From Bog-756 sp963813525 (GTDB lineage: Bacteria > Actinomycetota > Acidimicrobiia > Acidimicrobiales > RAAP-2), in assembly GCA_963813525.1 (NCBI GenBank), contig CAWEZI010000005.1, forward strand, positions 2,666,001 through 2,730,000: a stretch of 64,000 bases of DNA, read 5' to 3'. The notes under the pieces are model-generated. The model saw only the letters and a list, made by a program, of their open reading frames with translations. It was not told where the DNA came from and made no database searches. Shown in pieces: positions 1 to 9,245 of this stretch. The position numbers and the translations under genes are program-made. The stretch's first letter is position 1; each line of letters starts with the position of its first letter.

Positions 1-467
1 AGCTGGTCGGCAAAGATCCCGCTCTGGTCCTCCACCAGCTCCCCCACCCGCACGGTGATGGCATCCAGCGTCTGGAGCGGGCTCATCCCGTCGGGTGAGC
101 GAGTCCGGAGGCCGGCCGCCACCTGGTCCTCGAGCCCGGCCACCCTCACTTGGAAGAACTCGTCCAGAGCTTCGGAGAAGAGGGCGAGGAACTTGACCCG
201 CTCGAGGAGGGGAAGCCGGTCGTCCGCCGCCAGCTGCAGCAGGCGATCACCGAATTCGAGCCAGGACAGCTCACCGTTGATGAACCGGTCGTCACGACCA
301 CGAGGGTCGGAAGCCAAGCTGTCGGGCCGATCCCCGGGAGCGACGCCCATCCCCACCTGCGACCATACCGATCCGGCCCGACGGCTGGCGGGCTGGGGGG
401 CCTGGGGGTCCCGGGGGGGCCGAGGGGCCGGGGCCTGTACCGCCGTCGGAGCCCACTCCTCTGTCAC
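1..467 (-). CDS. ppk1: Polyphosphate kinase, N-terminal part (runs off the window)
   Basis: The reverse strand is open from about 467 to base 1 and encodes the N-terminal domain of polyphosphate kinase 1, which polymerises ATP gamma-phosphate into polyphosphate. The diagnostic run is DDRFINGELSWLEF followed by LPLLERVKFLALFSEALDEF and VRVAGLEDQV, close to the family N-domain consensus. Catalytic histidines would lie beyond the window edge. The GTG at 467 gives about 57 residues of Pro/Ala-rich, probably disordered sequence before the domain; GTG at 356 or ATG at 350 are shorter alternatives. It is divergent from the SEDS gene. The family call is firm; the start is uncertain. Confidence 0.85.
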   Translation of the reverse strand, partial: MTEEWAPTAVQAPAPRPPRDPQAPQPASRRAGSVWSQVGMGVAPGDRPDSLASDPRGRDDRFINGELSWLEFGDRLLQLAADDRLPLLERVKFLALFSEALDEFFQVRVAGLEDQVAAGLRTRSPDGMSPLQTLDAITVRVGELVEDQSGIFADQ

Positions 468-571
468 GGTTGTGCGCTCATGACCGGGATCCCATCGACG
501 GGTCATCGTATCGCCGGCCATGGCCGCCGGCTCCCCCGTCCGGCCGGCGGCCACCGGTAGGCTCGCCGCCA

Positions 572-1978
572 GTGTCAGCCGTCGTCACCCGGACCCCCCG
601 CGTCAAACGTCCCCCGCGGGGGTTCAAAGCTCGGCGCCGCACCGAGCTCGGCCTGCTCGTCGCCGCCTCGGTGATCATCGTGGCCACCTACACCCTGATG
701 ATCCTGGGCAACACCTCCAAGGTGCCCACCGACGTCGTCCCGCTGCTGGTGACCATGCTGGGCCTGGGGGCCGTGGCCCACATCGCCAACCGGATCTTCG
801 TGCCCAATGCCCATCCGGTCGTCCTGCCCATCGCCTTCCTGCTCAACGGGTTGGGCTACGTCGTAATCCTGCGCATCGACCTCGGGACGGCCACCAACTA
901 CGCCCCGTTGCAGGCGGCATGGACGGCCGGAGGGGTGGCGGCCTACGTGCTGACCATGGCTGTCATCCGGCGATCACGAGACCTCGACCGTTACCGCTAC
1001 ATGCTGCTGGCCCTGGGCATCATCCTGCTGCTGCTCCCCCTCGTCCCACACTTCGGAGCAGACATCAACGGCGCCCGGCTCTGGGTACAGGTCGGGAAAT
1101 TCGAATTCCAGCCGGTCGAAATCGGTGAGCTGGTGCTGTGCATCTTCTTCGCCTCCTACTTCTCCGAGAAGCGGGAGCTGCTGTCCATCCCCACCGCCCG
1201 CTTCGGCAACCGGCTCGTACTCGACCCCCGTCCGCTGGTGCCCATCCTTCTGGCCTGGGTCTTCGCCATCGGGGTCATGAGCCTCGAGCACGACATCGGC
1301 TTCTCCGCCCTGCTGTTCACCCTGTTCATCGGCTTGCTGTGGGTGACGACCGGGCGTACCGGCTACCTCATCCTCGGCGTCATCCTGTTCGCTGCCGGGG
1401 CCTACGTGACCGGTCGCTACCTGGGTCAGACCCATGTCCGGGTCGAGACCTGGCTGGATCCCTGGAAGATCCTCCCCGGCGATCCCGGGGATCAGCTGCG
1501 CCAGGCCTGGTACTCGCTCGGCTCGGGAGGGATCGGCGGAACCGGCCTGGGGCTTGGTGCTGGCGCCTACACGATCCCCAACGCCAATACCGACTTCATC
1601 TTCGCCGTCATCGGCGAGGAGATGGGTCTGTTCGGCTCGACCATGATCGTGGTTGCCTTCCTGCTACTGGCCGGAGCAGGATTGCGCATCGCCCAAGCCG
1701 CCCGGTCGGAGTTCGCCAAGCTGGTCGCCGTCGGATTGACCCTGATCCTCGGGTTCCAGGCCTTCTTCATCATCGGCGGGGTGGTCCGGCTCCTGCCCCT
1801 CACCGGCATCACGCTCCCCTTCGTGTCCTACGGTGGTTCGGCCCTTATCGCCAACTACGTGCTCATCGCCCTCCTCATGCGCATCTCCCACGAGGGCAAC
1901 ACCGCCGTCGACGACGCCGACCAGGTCCAGTTCGAGAAGTACGAGGAGCGCCGTCGCCGCCTGCTCAGCGGCCAGTGA
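572..1978 (+). CDS. SEDS-family peptidoglycan glycosyltransferase (RodA/FtsW type)
   Basis: Polytopic membrane protein of 468 residues with hydrophobic segments throughout. It belongs to the SEDS family, which polymerises lipid II into glycan strands with a partner class B PBP. The TDFIF motif with the conserved extracellular Asp is at about residue 341 (NTDFIFAVIGEEMG), and LPFVSYGGSALIANY lies near the C-terminus. Its length and long N-terminal membrane region resemble the mycobacterial RodA more than short E. coli-type RodA. A TTG at 470 would extend it into the ppk1 leader with an Arg/Pro-rich tail. GTG 572 is preferred because TAGGCT sits eight bases upstream, as expected for a leaderless start. 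No PBP gene is adjacent, so RodA versus FtsW is unresolved. Confidence 0.85.
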   Translation: MSAVVTRTPRVKRPPRGFKARRRTELGLLVAASVIIVATYTLMILGNTSKVPTDVVPLLVTMLGLGAVAHIANRIFVPNAHPVVLPIAFLLNGLGYVVILRIDLGTATNYAPLQAAWTAGGVAAYVLTMAVIRRSRDLDRYRYMLLALGIILLLLPLVPHFGADINGARLWVQVGKFEFQPVEIGELVLCIFFASYFSEKRELLSIPTARFGNRLVLDPRPLVPILLAWVFAIGVMSLEHDIGFSALLFTLFIGLLWVTTGRTGYLILGVILFAAGAYVTGRYLGQTHVRVETWLDPWKILPGDPGDQLRQAWYSLGSGGIGGTGLGLGAGAYTIPNANTDFIFAVIGEEMGLFGSTMIVVAFLLLAGAGLRIAQAARSEFAKLVAVGLTLILGFQAFFIIGGVVRLLPLTGITLPFVSYGGSALIANYVLIALLMRISHEGNTAVDDADQVQFEKYEERRRRLLSGQ

Positions 1979-2011
1979 GCGCGGACCGGTGCTCCCTGTA
2001 TGCCAGCGCCG

Positions 2012-2440
2012 TCAGCCGGACGGCGGCGCGGAGGTGGCCGGTCGGACGTCGCCATCGGCCTCGAAGAGGCGCTCGTCGATGAGGATGGGCGCCGGCACCG
2101 GTTGGATGAGGGCCACGGTCAGGGCGTCGGAGGGGCGGCAGGAGAACACCGCCCGGGTGTCCTTCCCTCGCAGGTCGAGCTCGGCGAAGTAGACCGCCCC
2201 CTGGCGGCCCACCAGCCGGACGGCCACCACGTCCACGCCGAATCGCTGGAGGATGCCGGTCAGCAGTTCCTGGGTGAGCGGTCGGGGCGTGGGGATCCGG
2301 CGCACGGCGTGGGAGAGGGTGACCCCGTCGGCCAGGGCCACCGAAAAGGTGAGTTGCCGGCGGGGGGACTCGATTTCGCGGAGCACAACCGTCGGGTGCT
2401 GGGACGGGAGATCGACGTCGACCGACGAGACCAAGGCCAT
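2012..2440 (-). CDS. Bifunctional nuclease (DUF151/BFN) domain protein
   Basis: A 142-residue protein consisting of one BFN domain: the motifs VVLREIE, RPLTQELL, YFAELDLRG and SCRPSDALTVAL match the bacterial DUF151 family. Relatives are annotated as bifunctional RNase/DNase or found fused to UVR domains, but the physiological substrate is generally unknown. ATG 2440 gives the normal family N-terminus; an in-frame GTG at 2491, 18 b after the rodA stop, is possible. It follows rodA in the same direction and probably shares its transcript. It converges on the first SEDS gene with 33 b between stops and no evident hairpin. Confidence 0.8.
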   Translation of the reverse strand: MALVSSVDVDLPSQHPTVVLREIESPRRQLTFSVALADGVTLSHAVRRIPTPRPLTQELLTGILQRFGVDVVAVRLVGRQGAVYFAELDLRGKDTRAVFSCRPSDALTVALIQPVPAPILIDERLFEADGDVRPATSAPPSG

Positions 2441-2508
2441 CCGGAAATCGGCAGGTGGGTCGTGTCCGCCGGGTGACAGCGGCAGGTCCACCCCGGCCGG
2501 CGAATCGC

Positions 2509-3645
2509 TCACCGGATGCTCCGGGCCCGCACGCTGACCACGACGCCGATGGCGGCGAAGAACCCGATGGTGGCCGAGCCCCCGTAGGAGAGGAAGGGCA
2601 GCGGGATCCCGGTGACCGGCATGATGCCCATGTTCATCCCCACGTTCTCGAACACCGAGAAGACCAGGAGGGCGAAGATGCCGGCGCAGAGGAGGCGCCC
2701 GTAGCTGTCCCTGGCCAGCTGAGCGGTACGCAGGACCCGCCAGGCCAACACCCCGTAGGCCAGGAGCAGCGATCCGGCACCGACCAGACCGAGCTGCTCC
2801 CCGACCGCCGAAAAGATGAAGTCGGTCTGCTGCTCGGGCACATAGGCCAGATTGGTCAGCGCCCCGTGGAAGAGACCCTGGCCGAAGATGCCGCCGACGG
2901 CAATGGCCTCTTTGGCCTGGGTCACGTTGTAGGTGGCGGCCTGGCTGGCGCCGTTGGGTGAGATGAAGCTGGTGAGGCGTTCGATCTGGTAGTGCTGGAG
3001 CAGCCCGAGGTTGAGGGCGGCCAGCACCAGCACGACGGCACCGACCATGAGGAGAAGCAGGTAACGGCCGGGCATGCCGGCCACGGCCAGCATGACCATC
3101 AAGATGACGGCCATGACGATCCCGGTTCCGAGGTCGGGCTGTTTGATGACCAGCACGATGGGAATGGCCGACATGAGCACCATGCGGACCAGGTCGCGGA
3201 ACTCGAGCCCCTCCGGTCGTCGTGCGCAGTAGGTGGCGATGGCCACCACCAACACCAAGGTGGCGAACTCGGACGGTTGCAGCTGGAGCGGTCCGAGTGA
3301 GAACCACCGCGCCGACCCCAGTGCCGGTGACCCGATCGGCGACAGAACGGCCAGCAGGGCGAACAGTGTGCCCACGTAGAGGATGGTGCTCACCTGCTCG
3401 AGCCGGCGGTAGTCGAACAGGGCCAAAGCGACCATGACGACGACGCCGATGACCACGTAGGCCGCTTGGCGCTTGAGGTAGTAATGAGGGTCCTCACCAG
3501 CCAGGGAGAGCTTTCCCCTGGTGGCTGAGTAGATCATGACCACCCCGGTCAGGGCCAGCAGGACCGAGGCCCCCAGGAGGACCACGTCGAAGCGGACGGC
3601 GGTCCGCCGCGACCGGCTAGGGGCGATGGCTGGGGCGTAGGTCAC
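2509..3645 (-). CDS. rodA: Rod-shape SEDS glycosyltransferase RodA
   Basis: A 378-residue polytopic membrane protein of the SEDS family, with the length of classical RodA. Landmarks are an N-terminal helix with VVMIYSATRG, PSEFATLV near residue 125, KQPDLGTG near 170, QQTDFIFSAVGEQLG with the conserved Asp near 275, and LPFLSYGGSA near the end. RodA extends glycan strands during cell elongation. It starts at GTG 3645, 66 b downstream of aroE, and is followed by the nuclease gene. It is the second SEDS polymerase within 3.7 kb and is more E. coli RodA-like than the first. Confidence 0.88.
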   Translation of the reverse strand: MTYAPAIAPSRSRRTAVRFDVVLLGASVLLALTGVVMIYSATRGKLSLAGEDPHYYLKRQAAYVVIGVVVMVALALFDYRRLEQVSTILYVGTLFALLAVLSPIGSPALGSARWFSLGPLQLQPSEFATLVLVVAIATYCARRPEGLEFRDLVRMVLMSAIPIVLVIKQPDLGTGIVMAVILMVMLAVAGMPGRYLLLLMVGAVVLVLAALNLGLLQHYQIERLTSFISPNGASQAATYNVTQAKEAIAVGGIFGQGLFHGALTNLAYVPEQQTDFIFSAVGEQLGLVGAGSLLLAYGVLAWRVLRTAQLARDSYGRLLCAGIFALLVFSVFENVGMNMGIMPVTGIPLPFLSYGGSATIGFFAAIGVVVSVRARSIR

Positions 3646-3711
3646 CGAGATGCTCCGATGGCCAAGGCTATCCGCCCGACCGTGACGTCAACCGCCACCG
3701 AGCGGTGGCTG

Positions 3712-4587
3712 TCACTCGGTGGGCCGAACGGCTCTGACGGCCCGCCACATGGCCTCCACCGGGGCATCGTGGCCGGTCCAGCCCTCCAGCTGGAGGGCCG
3801 CCTGGTGGACCAGCATGCCCACACCGTTGGCCGTCCGGGACCCGCGGGAACGAGCCGCCTCCAGCCACGGGGTCACTGCCGGGTGGTACACGAGATCCAC
3901 CACCAGGTGGTGGGGACCGAGGAGAGCGGGGTCGACCGGCCACGCCGCCTCAGCTCCGGCGGCGTCCATCCCGAGGGGCGTGGCATTGACCACCAGGCGG
4001 CAGAGTCCGGCGTCGGACGCCACCCCCACCCGTCCGACCGGTCCGGCCAGGGCGGCGGCGGCCCGGGCACGGTCGACCGACCGGTTGACCACGACCACCT
4101 CGGCGGCACCGGCCTCGGCCAGGGCGGCCACCACGGCCCGGGCCGCACCTCCTCCCCCCACCACCAGGCACCGCTGGTCCTCCGGGTCGAAGTCTTCGCC
4201 GCGTCGAAGGGCGGCCACCAGACCGGGGCCGTCGGTGTTGTCGCCGGTGGCGTCGTCTGGTCCGAGGGTCACGCAGTTGACCGCTCCCAGTCGCTCGGCC
4301 AACGGTGTCAGTTGGTCCACCAGCCCAGCCATGGCCTCCTTGTGGGGCATGGTGACCGACAGTCCCCTGATCCCCAAGGCCCGGGCGCCGCCCAGGGCGT
4401 CGGCCGCCCGCCCAGCGGCCACGGGAAAGCCCACCGACACCCAGTCCAATCCGAGCGCGGTGAAGGCGGTGTTGTGGAGCAGCGGTGAGAGGGAGTGGGC
4501 CACCGGGTCCCCGATCACCCCCACCACGGTGGTGCGGGCAGAGGGACCGGCGGTCAGTGCCGACCCGTCGGGGTGGTTGACGGACAT
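3712..4587 (-). CDS. aroE: Shikimate dehydrogenase
   Basis: A 291-residue NADPH-dependent shikimate dehydrogenase, which reduces 3-dehydroshikimate in the chorismate pathway. The N-terminal substrate domain shows GDPVAHSLSPLLHN and SVTMPHKEAM (catalytic Lys and substrate loop). The nucleotide-binding glycine loop is VVGGGGAARAVV, followed by VVNRS, and NATPLGM and NGVGMLVHQ complete the signature. ATG 4587 is chosen because GGGGAGA lies just upstream and the family motif starts about 20 residues in. It follows mltG after 41 b, as in many actinobacteria (alaS-ruvX-mltG-aroE). Confidence 0.93.
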   Translation of the reverse strand: MSVNHPDGSALTAGPSARTTVVGVIGDPVAHSLSPLLHNTAFTALGLDWVSVGFPVAAGRAADALGGARALGIRGLSVTMPHKEAMAGLVDQLTPLAERLGAVNCVTLGPDDATGDNTDGPGLVAALRRGEDFDPEDQRCLVVGGGGAARAVVAALAEAGAAEVVVVNRSVDRARAAAALAGPVGRVGVASDAGLCRLVVNATPLGMDAAGAEAAWPVDPALLGPHHLVVDLVYHPAVTPWLEAARSRGSRTANGVGMLVHQAALQLEGWTGHDAPVEAMWRAVRAVRPTE

Positions 4588-4628
4588 CGGACCATTCTCC
4601 CCACGGGGAGTTGGCCCACGGGAGCTGG

Positions 4629-5747
4629 TCACGGCAGGCCCCGTTGCCTGGCCACAGCCTCGTTGGCCAGTTGCTGACTGTAGGTGTCGGCGAACGCTTC
4701 TGTTCCGTCCTCGTCGACTACCACAAAGTACAGCCACGACCCATTCGGGGGGTTGAGTGCGGCAACGAGCGCGGCGGTGGACGGGAAGCAGATGGGGGTG
4801 GGGGTGAGGCCGGTGTTCAGGTAAGTGTTGTAGGGCGTCTGCAGCCGGAGGTCGGTCGGGGTCACCGTCCCCCCGTCCCGGCCTTCGGCGTAGAGCACGG
4901 TCGAGTCCATCTGCAGCGGCATCCCGTCGTGCAGTCGGTTGAGGATGACACGGGCCACCGGACCGAGGTTTTTGGCGATCACTCCCTCCTTCTCGACGAT
5001 CGAGGCGGCGGTCACAGCCTGATACGGGGTCAGACCGAGGGCGGCCGAGCGGCCGGCCAGACCCACGGCATCGGCCTCCCGGTCGAATCGATCAATCATG
5101 ATGGTCAGCAGCTGCCTGTTGGTCTCGCCGGGGACGACGATGTAGGTACCGGTGCCCAGGAGGCCGTCGAGGTTGTCCGACCCCGCCGGCTGCCAGGGCG
5201 ACCGCACCGTCCCGCCGGTGGCCAGGGCGTCGAAGGCCGACTGATCGTGTCCGGGGAGCTGACCCACCCGCTCACCCACCTCCCGCACGGTGAACCCGGG
5301 CGGTATGACCAAGGGGAAGACGTTGGGGCCACCGGCGATGATCTGGTCGGCGGCGGCAAAGCTCAGGTTCTGGCGGAAGGCGTAGGTGCCGGGTATCAGC
5401 TCAGGCTGGGTGTGAATGACGCTCCAGATCCGATAGGCCAGGGCACTGCTGATCACCCCTTTGTCCTCCAGGGTGTCCGCCAGCTGTCCGGACCCACTGC
5501 CGGCGGCCACCGTGACGATGACCCGGGGCCCGGGCTTTCCCGAAGCCCCGGACTCGGCGTGCACCCAGAGCGCCCCCCCGATGACGACGATGACGACGGC
5601 GGCGGCCAGGACGGCGATGGCCATCCGCCACCGGTGGCGGGAGGGGGCCGGTGCCTGCGCCGGTGCCGGGGCCGACTCTTGTGCCGGGGCCAGCTCATGT
5701 GCCGGGGCCGACTCGTGCGGTGCGGGCGGCTCCCCGGGCCCCGTCAC
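4629..5747 (-). CDS. mltG: Endolytic murein transglycosylase MltG
   Basis: A 372-residue membrane-anchored lytic transglycosylase thought to cut nascent glycan strands and so set chain length. It has a cytoplasmic Pro/Ala-rich tail (residues 1-36, repeated PAxE units), one transmembrane helix (about 41-62), a LysM-like region and the YceG catalytic domain. The catalytic Glu is in AASIVEKEGV, with MPLQMDSTVLYAEG and TPYNTYLNTGLTPTPI as further family signatures. Its start overlaps the ruvX stop, so the two are probably translationally coupled. Confidence 0.92.
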   Translation of the reverse strand: MTGPGEPPAPHESAPAHELAPAQESAPAPAQAPAPSRHRWRMAIAVLAAAVVIVVIGGALWVHAESGASGKPGPRVIVTVAAGSGSGQLADTLEDKGVISSALAYRIWSVIHTQPELIPGTYAFRQNLSFAAADQIIAGGPNVFPLVIPPGFTVREVGERVGQLPGHDQSAFDALATGGTVRSPWQPAGSDNLDGLLGTGTYIVVPGETNRQLLTIMIDRFDREADAVGLAGRSAALGLTPYQAVTAASIVEKEGVIAKNLGPVARVILNRLHDGMPLQMDSTVLYAEGRDGGTVTPTDLRLQTPYNTYLNTGLTPTPICFPSTAALVAALNPPNGSWLYFVVVDEDGTEAFADTYSQQLANEAVARQRGLP

Positions 5748-6205
5748 CTGTCGTCCCGCCGACGCCGGGCCAGCCAGGCCTCCAGCAGCACGGCGGCGGC
5801 GGCCTGATCGACCACCGGTCGGCGGGCCCGCTCCGTCCCCCTGGTCGTGGTCAGAGTCTGATGGGCGGTGACCGTGGTCAGGCGCTCGTCGAACAGCTCT
5901 ACGGCGATCCCGTAGGCGGCCAGGAGGGAGCCCAGGGCCTCGGCCTCGTCGACAGCGGCCAGGGCGGCCGGGCCCCGGGTGCCGTCCAGCGAAAGGGGCA
6001 GCCCGACGACCACGACCACAGCGCCCTCCTCCACGACCATGTCGGCCAGCCGCCGCCGGTCGACCTCGGGGTCGCCCGTCCGCTCCAGGGTGAGACGGGG
6101 CAGGGCCATCGTTCCGGCCGAGTCGCTGACCGCCACCCCGATGCGCCGTGCGCCCAGGTCGACACCTACCGCCCGGCCGAGGCGGCCGGAACTGTCCTCT
6201 GGCAT
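5744..6205 (-). CDS. ruvX: Putative Holliday junction resolvase / pre-16S rRNA nuclease RuvX (YqgF)
   Basis: A 153-residue YqgF-family protein with an RNase H-like fold, required in E. coli for 16S rRNA 5'-end maturation and often annotated as a Holliday junction resolvase. VGVDLGARRIGVAVSD carries the first catalytic Asp, VVGLPLSLDG the central strand, ELFDERLTT the catalytic Glu region, and VDQAAAAVLLEAWL the C-terminal Asp helix. ATG 6205 places the first motif near residue 14 and leaves 7 b after alaS. Upstream in-frame sequence is alaS shadow. Confidence 0.9.
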   Translation of the reverse strand: MPEDSSGRLGRAVGVDLGARRIGVAVSDSAGTMALPRLTLERTGDPEVDRRRLADMVVEEGAVVVVVGLPLSLDGTRGPAALAAVDEAEALGSLLAAYGIAVELFDERLTTVTAHQTLTTTRGTERARRPVVDQAAAAVLLEAWLARRRRDDR

Positions 6206-6212
6206 GGGCCGG

Positions 6213-8813
6213 TCAGCCCCGGGCAACGACGATCCGAGCCTCCTCGAGGGCCCGGTCGATACCGCTCGGATCCTTGCCCCCGGCCACGGCCACCTCGGCC
6301 GAACCGCCTCCCCCACCGCCGAGCAGCGGAGCGACCTCCTTGACCAGCACCCCGGCATTGACCGGGGCGGCGGCGTGAGGGTCGGCGGAGGCAGCCACCG
6401 TGGCCCGGTCGCCATCGGGACTCCCTCCGATCACCACTGCCCGGAGGCCGGCCACCGAGCGGGTGGCCTGGGCCAGATCACGCAGCTGGTCGGGGTCGAG
6501 CCCGTCCCGACGGGCCACCACCACGCCGTCCACCGCGGTGGCAGCCAGGTTCCGGGCCTCTCCCTGAAGCTCGCGGCTGTGGGCCTGCTCGAGTGATTTC
6601 TGCAGCGTGCGCTGGCGTTCCAGCAGGCGGTCGATGGCTTCGGGCACGTGCTCGGGTTCAGTCCGCAACAGGGCGGCCGCTTCGGACAGCAGGCCCTCCC
6701 GGGAGACGATGCGGTCGAAGGCACTGGCGCCGGTCACCGCTTCGATCCGCCGGGTGTTCGACCCGATGGACGACTCGCCCACCACGGTGATGGGGCCGAT
6801 CATCCCCAGGGCGCCGACGTGGGTACCCCCGCACAGCTCGATGCTGTGCTCGCCGGCCCGGACCACACGCACCCGGTCGCCGTACTTGTCGCCAAAAAAG
6901 GCCAGGGCCCCCATGGCTTCGGCTTGGGCCCGGGTGGTCACCTCGACGATCACGTCGGCATCGCTCAGCACGTCGGCATTGGCCTGGTGAACCACGGCGG
7001 CCAGCTCCTCAGGGGCCACTTTGCCGTGGTGACTGAAGTCGAAATGGAGCCGGTCGGGAGCGACCAGCGAGCCTTGCTGGCGCACGTGGTCGCCCAGCAC
7101 GTTGCGCAGGGCGGCGTGCAGCAGATGGGTGCCGGTGTGGTTGCGGCGCAGCGCATCCCGCCGCACCCCGTCGATGGTGGCCAAGGCGTCCTGGCCGGCC
7201 AGTATCTCGCCGGACACCCGGGCCCGGTGCGAGGTGAGCCCCGGTAGCGCCGACACGGTGTCGTAGACCAGGGCGGTCCCCGTCTCGGTCACGATGGTCC
7301 CGGTGTCGCCCACCTGACCTCCCCCTTCGGCGTAGAAGGGGGTCCGATCAAGGAAGATCTCCGCCTCATCGGGACGATCGGCATCGGTCCGGACCAGCAC
7401 GGCCACCACCCGGGCCGGTGCCGAGTAGCCGTCGGGGCGCTGGCCCACGAACATGGTCTGGCCCTCGGCGTCGAGAACCGATCGGTAGGCCTCTTCCCCA
7501 GCCGGACGCTTGCCGGCCCGGGCAGCCTGGCGGGCCTGGGCCCGCTGGCGGTCCATGGCCGCTTCGAAGGCGGCCAGATCGACGCTGACCCCGGCCTCCT
7601 CGGCGATCTCGACGGTGAGCTCGACCGGGAATCCGTAGGTGTCGTGCAGCCGGAAGGCCAGGTCGCCGGAGACAGAGGTGGCGCCCGAGGCCAGTTCCTC
7701 TTCGAGGATGGTCGAACCGGTGGTCAGCGTGCGCAGGAACCCCTGCTCCTCGCGGGAGACGACTTCGCTGACCAGGGCATGTTGTTCGGACAGAGCCGGA
7801 TAGGCCGATCCGAGGACGCCGACGGCGGCGTCGACCAACCGGTGGGCGAAGGGGCCGTCCACCCCGAGCTGGCGGGCCCGCCGCACGGCGCGGCGGATGA
7901 TTCGGCGCAGGACGTAGCCACGGCCCTCGTTGGCCGGGAGAACGCCGTCCGCCACCAGCATGGACATGGCCCGGCCGTGGTCAGCCAGGATCCGCAGCCC
8001 GATGTCCACATGTTCGTCGCGGCCGTAGGTGTACCCGGTGATCGACTGGGCCGTTTCGATCATGGGCATGAACAGATCGGTGGCGAAAATCGAGTCGACC
8101 CCGTGGAGGAGGGGGAGGATGCGTTCGAGTCCGGCGCCGGTGTCGATGCTCGGTCGGGGCAGTGGTTCGACGGCACCCTCGGCGGTGCGGTTGTACTCCA
8201 TGAACACCAGATTCCAGAGCTCCACGAACCGTTCCTCACCACCGTGGGCCGGTCCTCCCTCGGCCCCGTAGGCGGGACCCTTGTCGAAGAAGATCTCCGA
8301 GCTCGGACCGCGGGGTCCGGTGTCCCCCATCTTCCAGAAGTTGTCATCACCGAGGCGCTGCACTCGTGCCGCGGGGATCCCCACGGCGTCGATCCAGATC
8401 TGCTCGGCCTCGTCGTCATCGTCGTGCACGGTGATCCACAGCCGCTCGCCGTCCAATCCGAGAACTCCGGTCACCAGCTCCCAGGCAAGGGGGATGGCCT
8501 CGGCTTTGAAATAGTCCCCGAAGCTGAAGTTGCCCAGCATCTCGAAGAACGTGCAGTGGCGGTGGGTGGTCCCCACGATGTCGATGTCCACCGTGCGGAA
8601 GCATTTCTGCACCGAGGTGGCCCGCGGCCACGGCGGCACCTCATCGCCCAGGAAGAAGGGCTTGAAAGGGACCATCCCGGCGATGGTGAACAGCACCGAC
8701 GGGTCGTGGGGAATGAGGCTGGCCGACGGGACAACCGTGTGCCCTCGCTCGGTGAAGAACCGGGTGAAAGCGGCGCGGAGCTGGTCGGCGTCGGGGGCCG
8801 TGCCGGGAGTCAC
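6213..8813 (-). CDS. alaS: Alanyl-tRNA synthetase
   Basis: An 866-residue alanyl-tRNA synthetase, a normal length. The class II catalytic core includes FFTERGH, DPSVLFTIAGMVPFKPFFLG and NRTAEG; the editing domain has the zinc-type motif HTGTHLLHAAL with CGGTHV; the C-terminal region ends in a Gly-rich GGGGGGSAEVA segment and the DHHA1-like tail. GTG 8813 is chosen because the family N-terminus (ADQLRAAFTRFF) follows directly and the longer open frame overlaps the next gene upstream. It precedes ruvX by 7 b, the usual actinobacterial arrangement. Confidence 0.95.
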   Translation of the reverse strand: MTPGTAPDADQLRAAFTRFFTERGHTVVPSASLIPHDPSVLFTIAGMVPFKPFFLGDEVPPWPRATSVQKCFRTVDIDIVGTTHRHCTFFEMLGNFSFGDYFKAEAIPLAWELVTGVLGLDGERLWITVHDDDDEAEQIWIDAVGIPAARVQRLGDDNFWKMGDTGPRGPSSEIFFDKGPAYGAEGGPAHGGEERFVELWNLVFMEYNRTAEGAVEPLPRPSIDTGAGLERILPLLHGVDSIFATDLFMPMIETAQSITGYTYGRDEHVDIGLRILADHGRAMSMLVADGVLPANEGRGYVLRRIIRRAVRRARQLGVDGPFAHRLVDAAVGVLGSAYPALSEQHALVSEVVSREEQGFLRTLTTGSTILEEELASGATSVSGDLAFRLHDTYGFPVELTVEIAEEAGVSVDLAAFEAAMDRQRAQARQAARAGKRPAGEEAYRSVLDAEGQTMFVGQRPDGYSAPARVVAVLVRTDADRPDEAEIFLDRTPFYAEGGGQVGDTGTIVTETGTALVYDTVSALPGLTSHRARVSGEILAGQDALATIDGVRRDALRRNHTGTHLLHAALRNVLGDHVRQQGSLVAPDRLHFDFSHHGKVAPEELAAVVHQANADVLSDADVIVEVTTRAQAEAMGALAFFGDKYGDRVRVVRAGEHSIELCGGTHVGALGMIGPITVVGESSIGSNTRRIEAVTGASAFDRIVSREGLLSEAAALLRTEPEHVPEAIDRLLERQRTLQKSLEQAHSRELQGEARNLAATAVDGVVVARRDGLDPDQLRDLAQATRSVAGLRAVVIGGSPDGDRATVAASADPHAAAPVNAGVLVKEVAPLLGGGGGGSAEVAVAGGKDPSGIDRALEEARIVVARG

Positions 8814-8895
8814 GACCTCAAATCCTACCGGGGATTGAACACGCCACCTCTGTTCGGCCTGAGGCCCGCTCGGGCTTTCGGCGACGACCAGCCGA

Positions 8896-9243
8896 TCACC
8901 GGGTGGCCATGCGGCGACGGCGCGGCGACCGGCCGGGCGAAGGCTCTGGGCCCGGCAGCGGTGTCCGGAGCTCGGTCCCCGGGGCCACCGGGCCGAGCTC
9001 GGCCCAGAGCTCATCCTCTCGTCTCTTCATCTCGTCACGGCCGGACGACACCGCGTCGCGCACCCTTCCCCCGGCACTGCCCGCCGCCTGGCGAGCCGAT
9101 CGGCCCACTTCCACAACCAGGGCATCGGGCTGGAGCCGGGCGGCCAGCTCCTGGGCGGTCCGCCGGATCTTGCGCTCGGCCCACAGGGTCGAGCCGACCC
9201 CGATGGCCGCCCCGGCCACCAGATAGAAGGTCCGCTTGGGCAC
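8896..9243 (-). CDS. Small membrane-associated protein, DUF6167-like
   Basis: A 115-residue protein with one N-terminal hydrophobic segment (YLVAGAAIGVGSTLW) followed by a charged, probably helical region and a Pro/Arg-rich tail. In Streptomyces and relatives a DUF6167 protein of this size and shape lies between the DUF948 gene and alaS, exactly as here. The family assignment rests mainly on that position plus the MPKRTFYLVAGAAIGV-type start. Function is unknown. It begins 2 b after the DUF948 stop. Confidence 0.65.
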   Translation of the reverse strand: MPKRTFYLVAGAAIGVGSTLWAERKIRRTAQELAARLQPDALVVEVGRSARQAAGSAGGRVRDAVSSGRDEMKRREDELWAELGPVAPGTELRTPLPGPEPSPGRSPRRRRMATR

Positions 9244-9245
9244 GA

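Noticed and set aside
2012..3307. A 431-residue minus-strand open frame covering rodA and the nuclease gene
   Set aside because: Only the last 142 residues look like protein (BFN domain). The rest is the out-of-frame shadow of rodA, Arg/Pro/His-rich and unlike any family.
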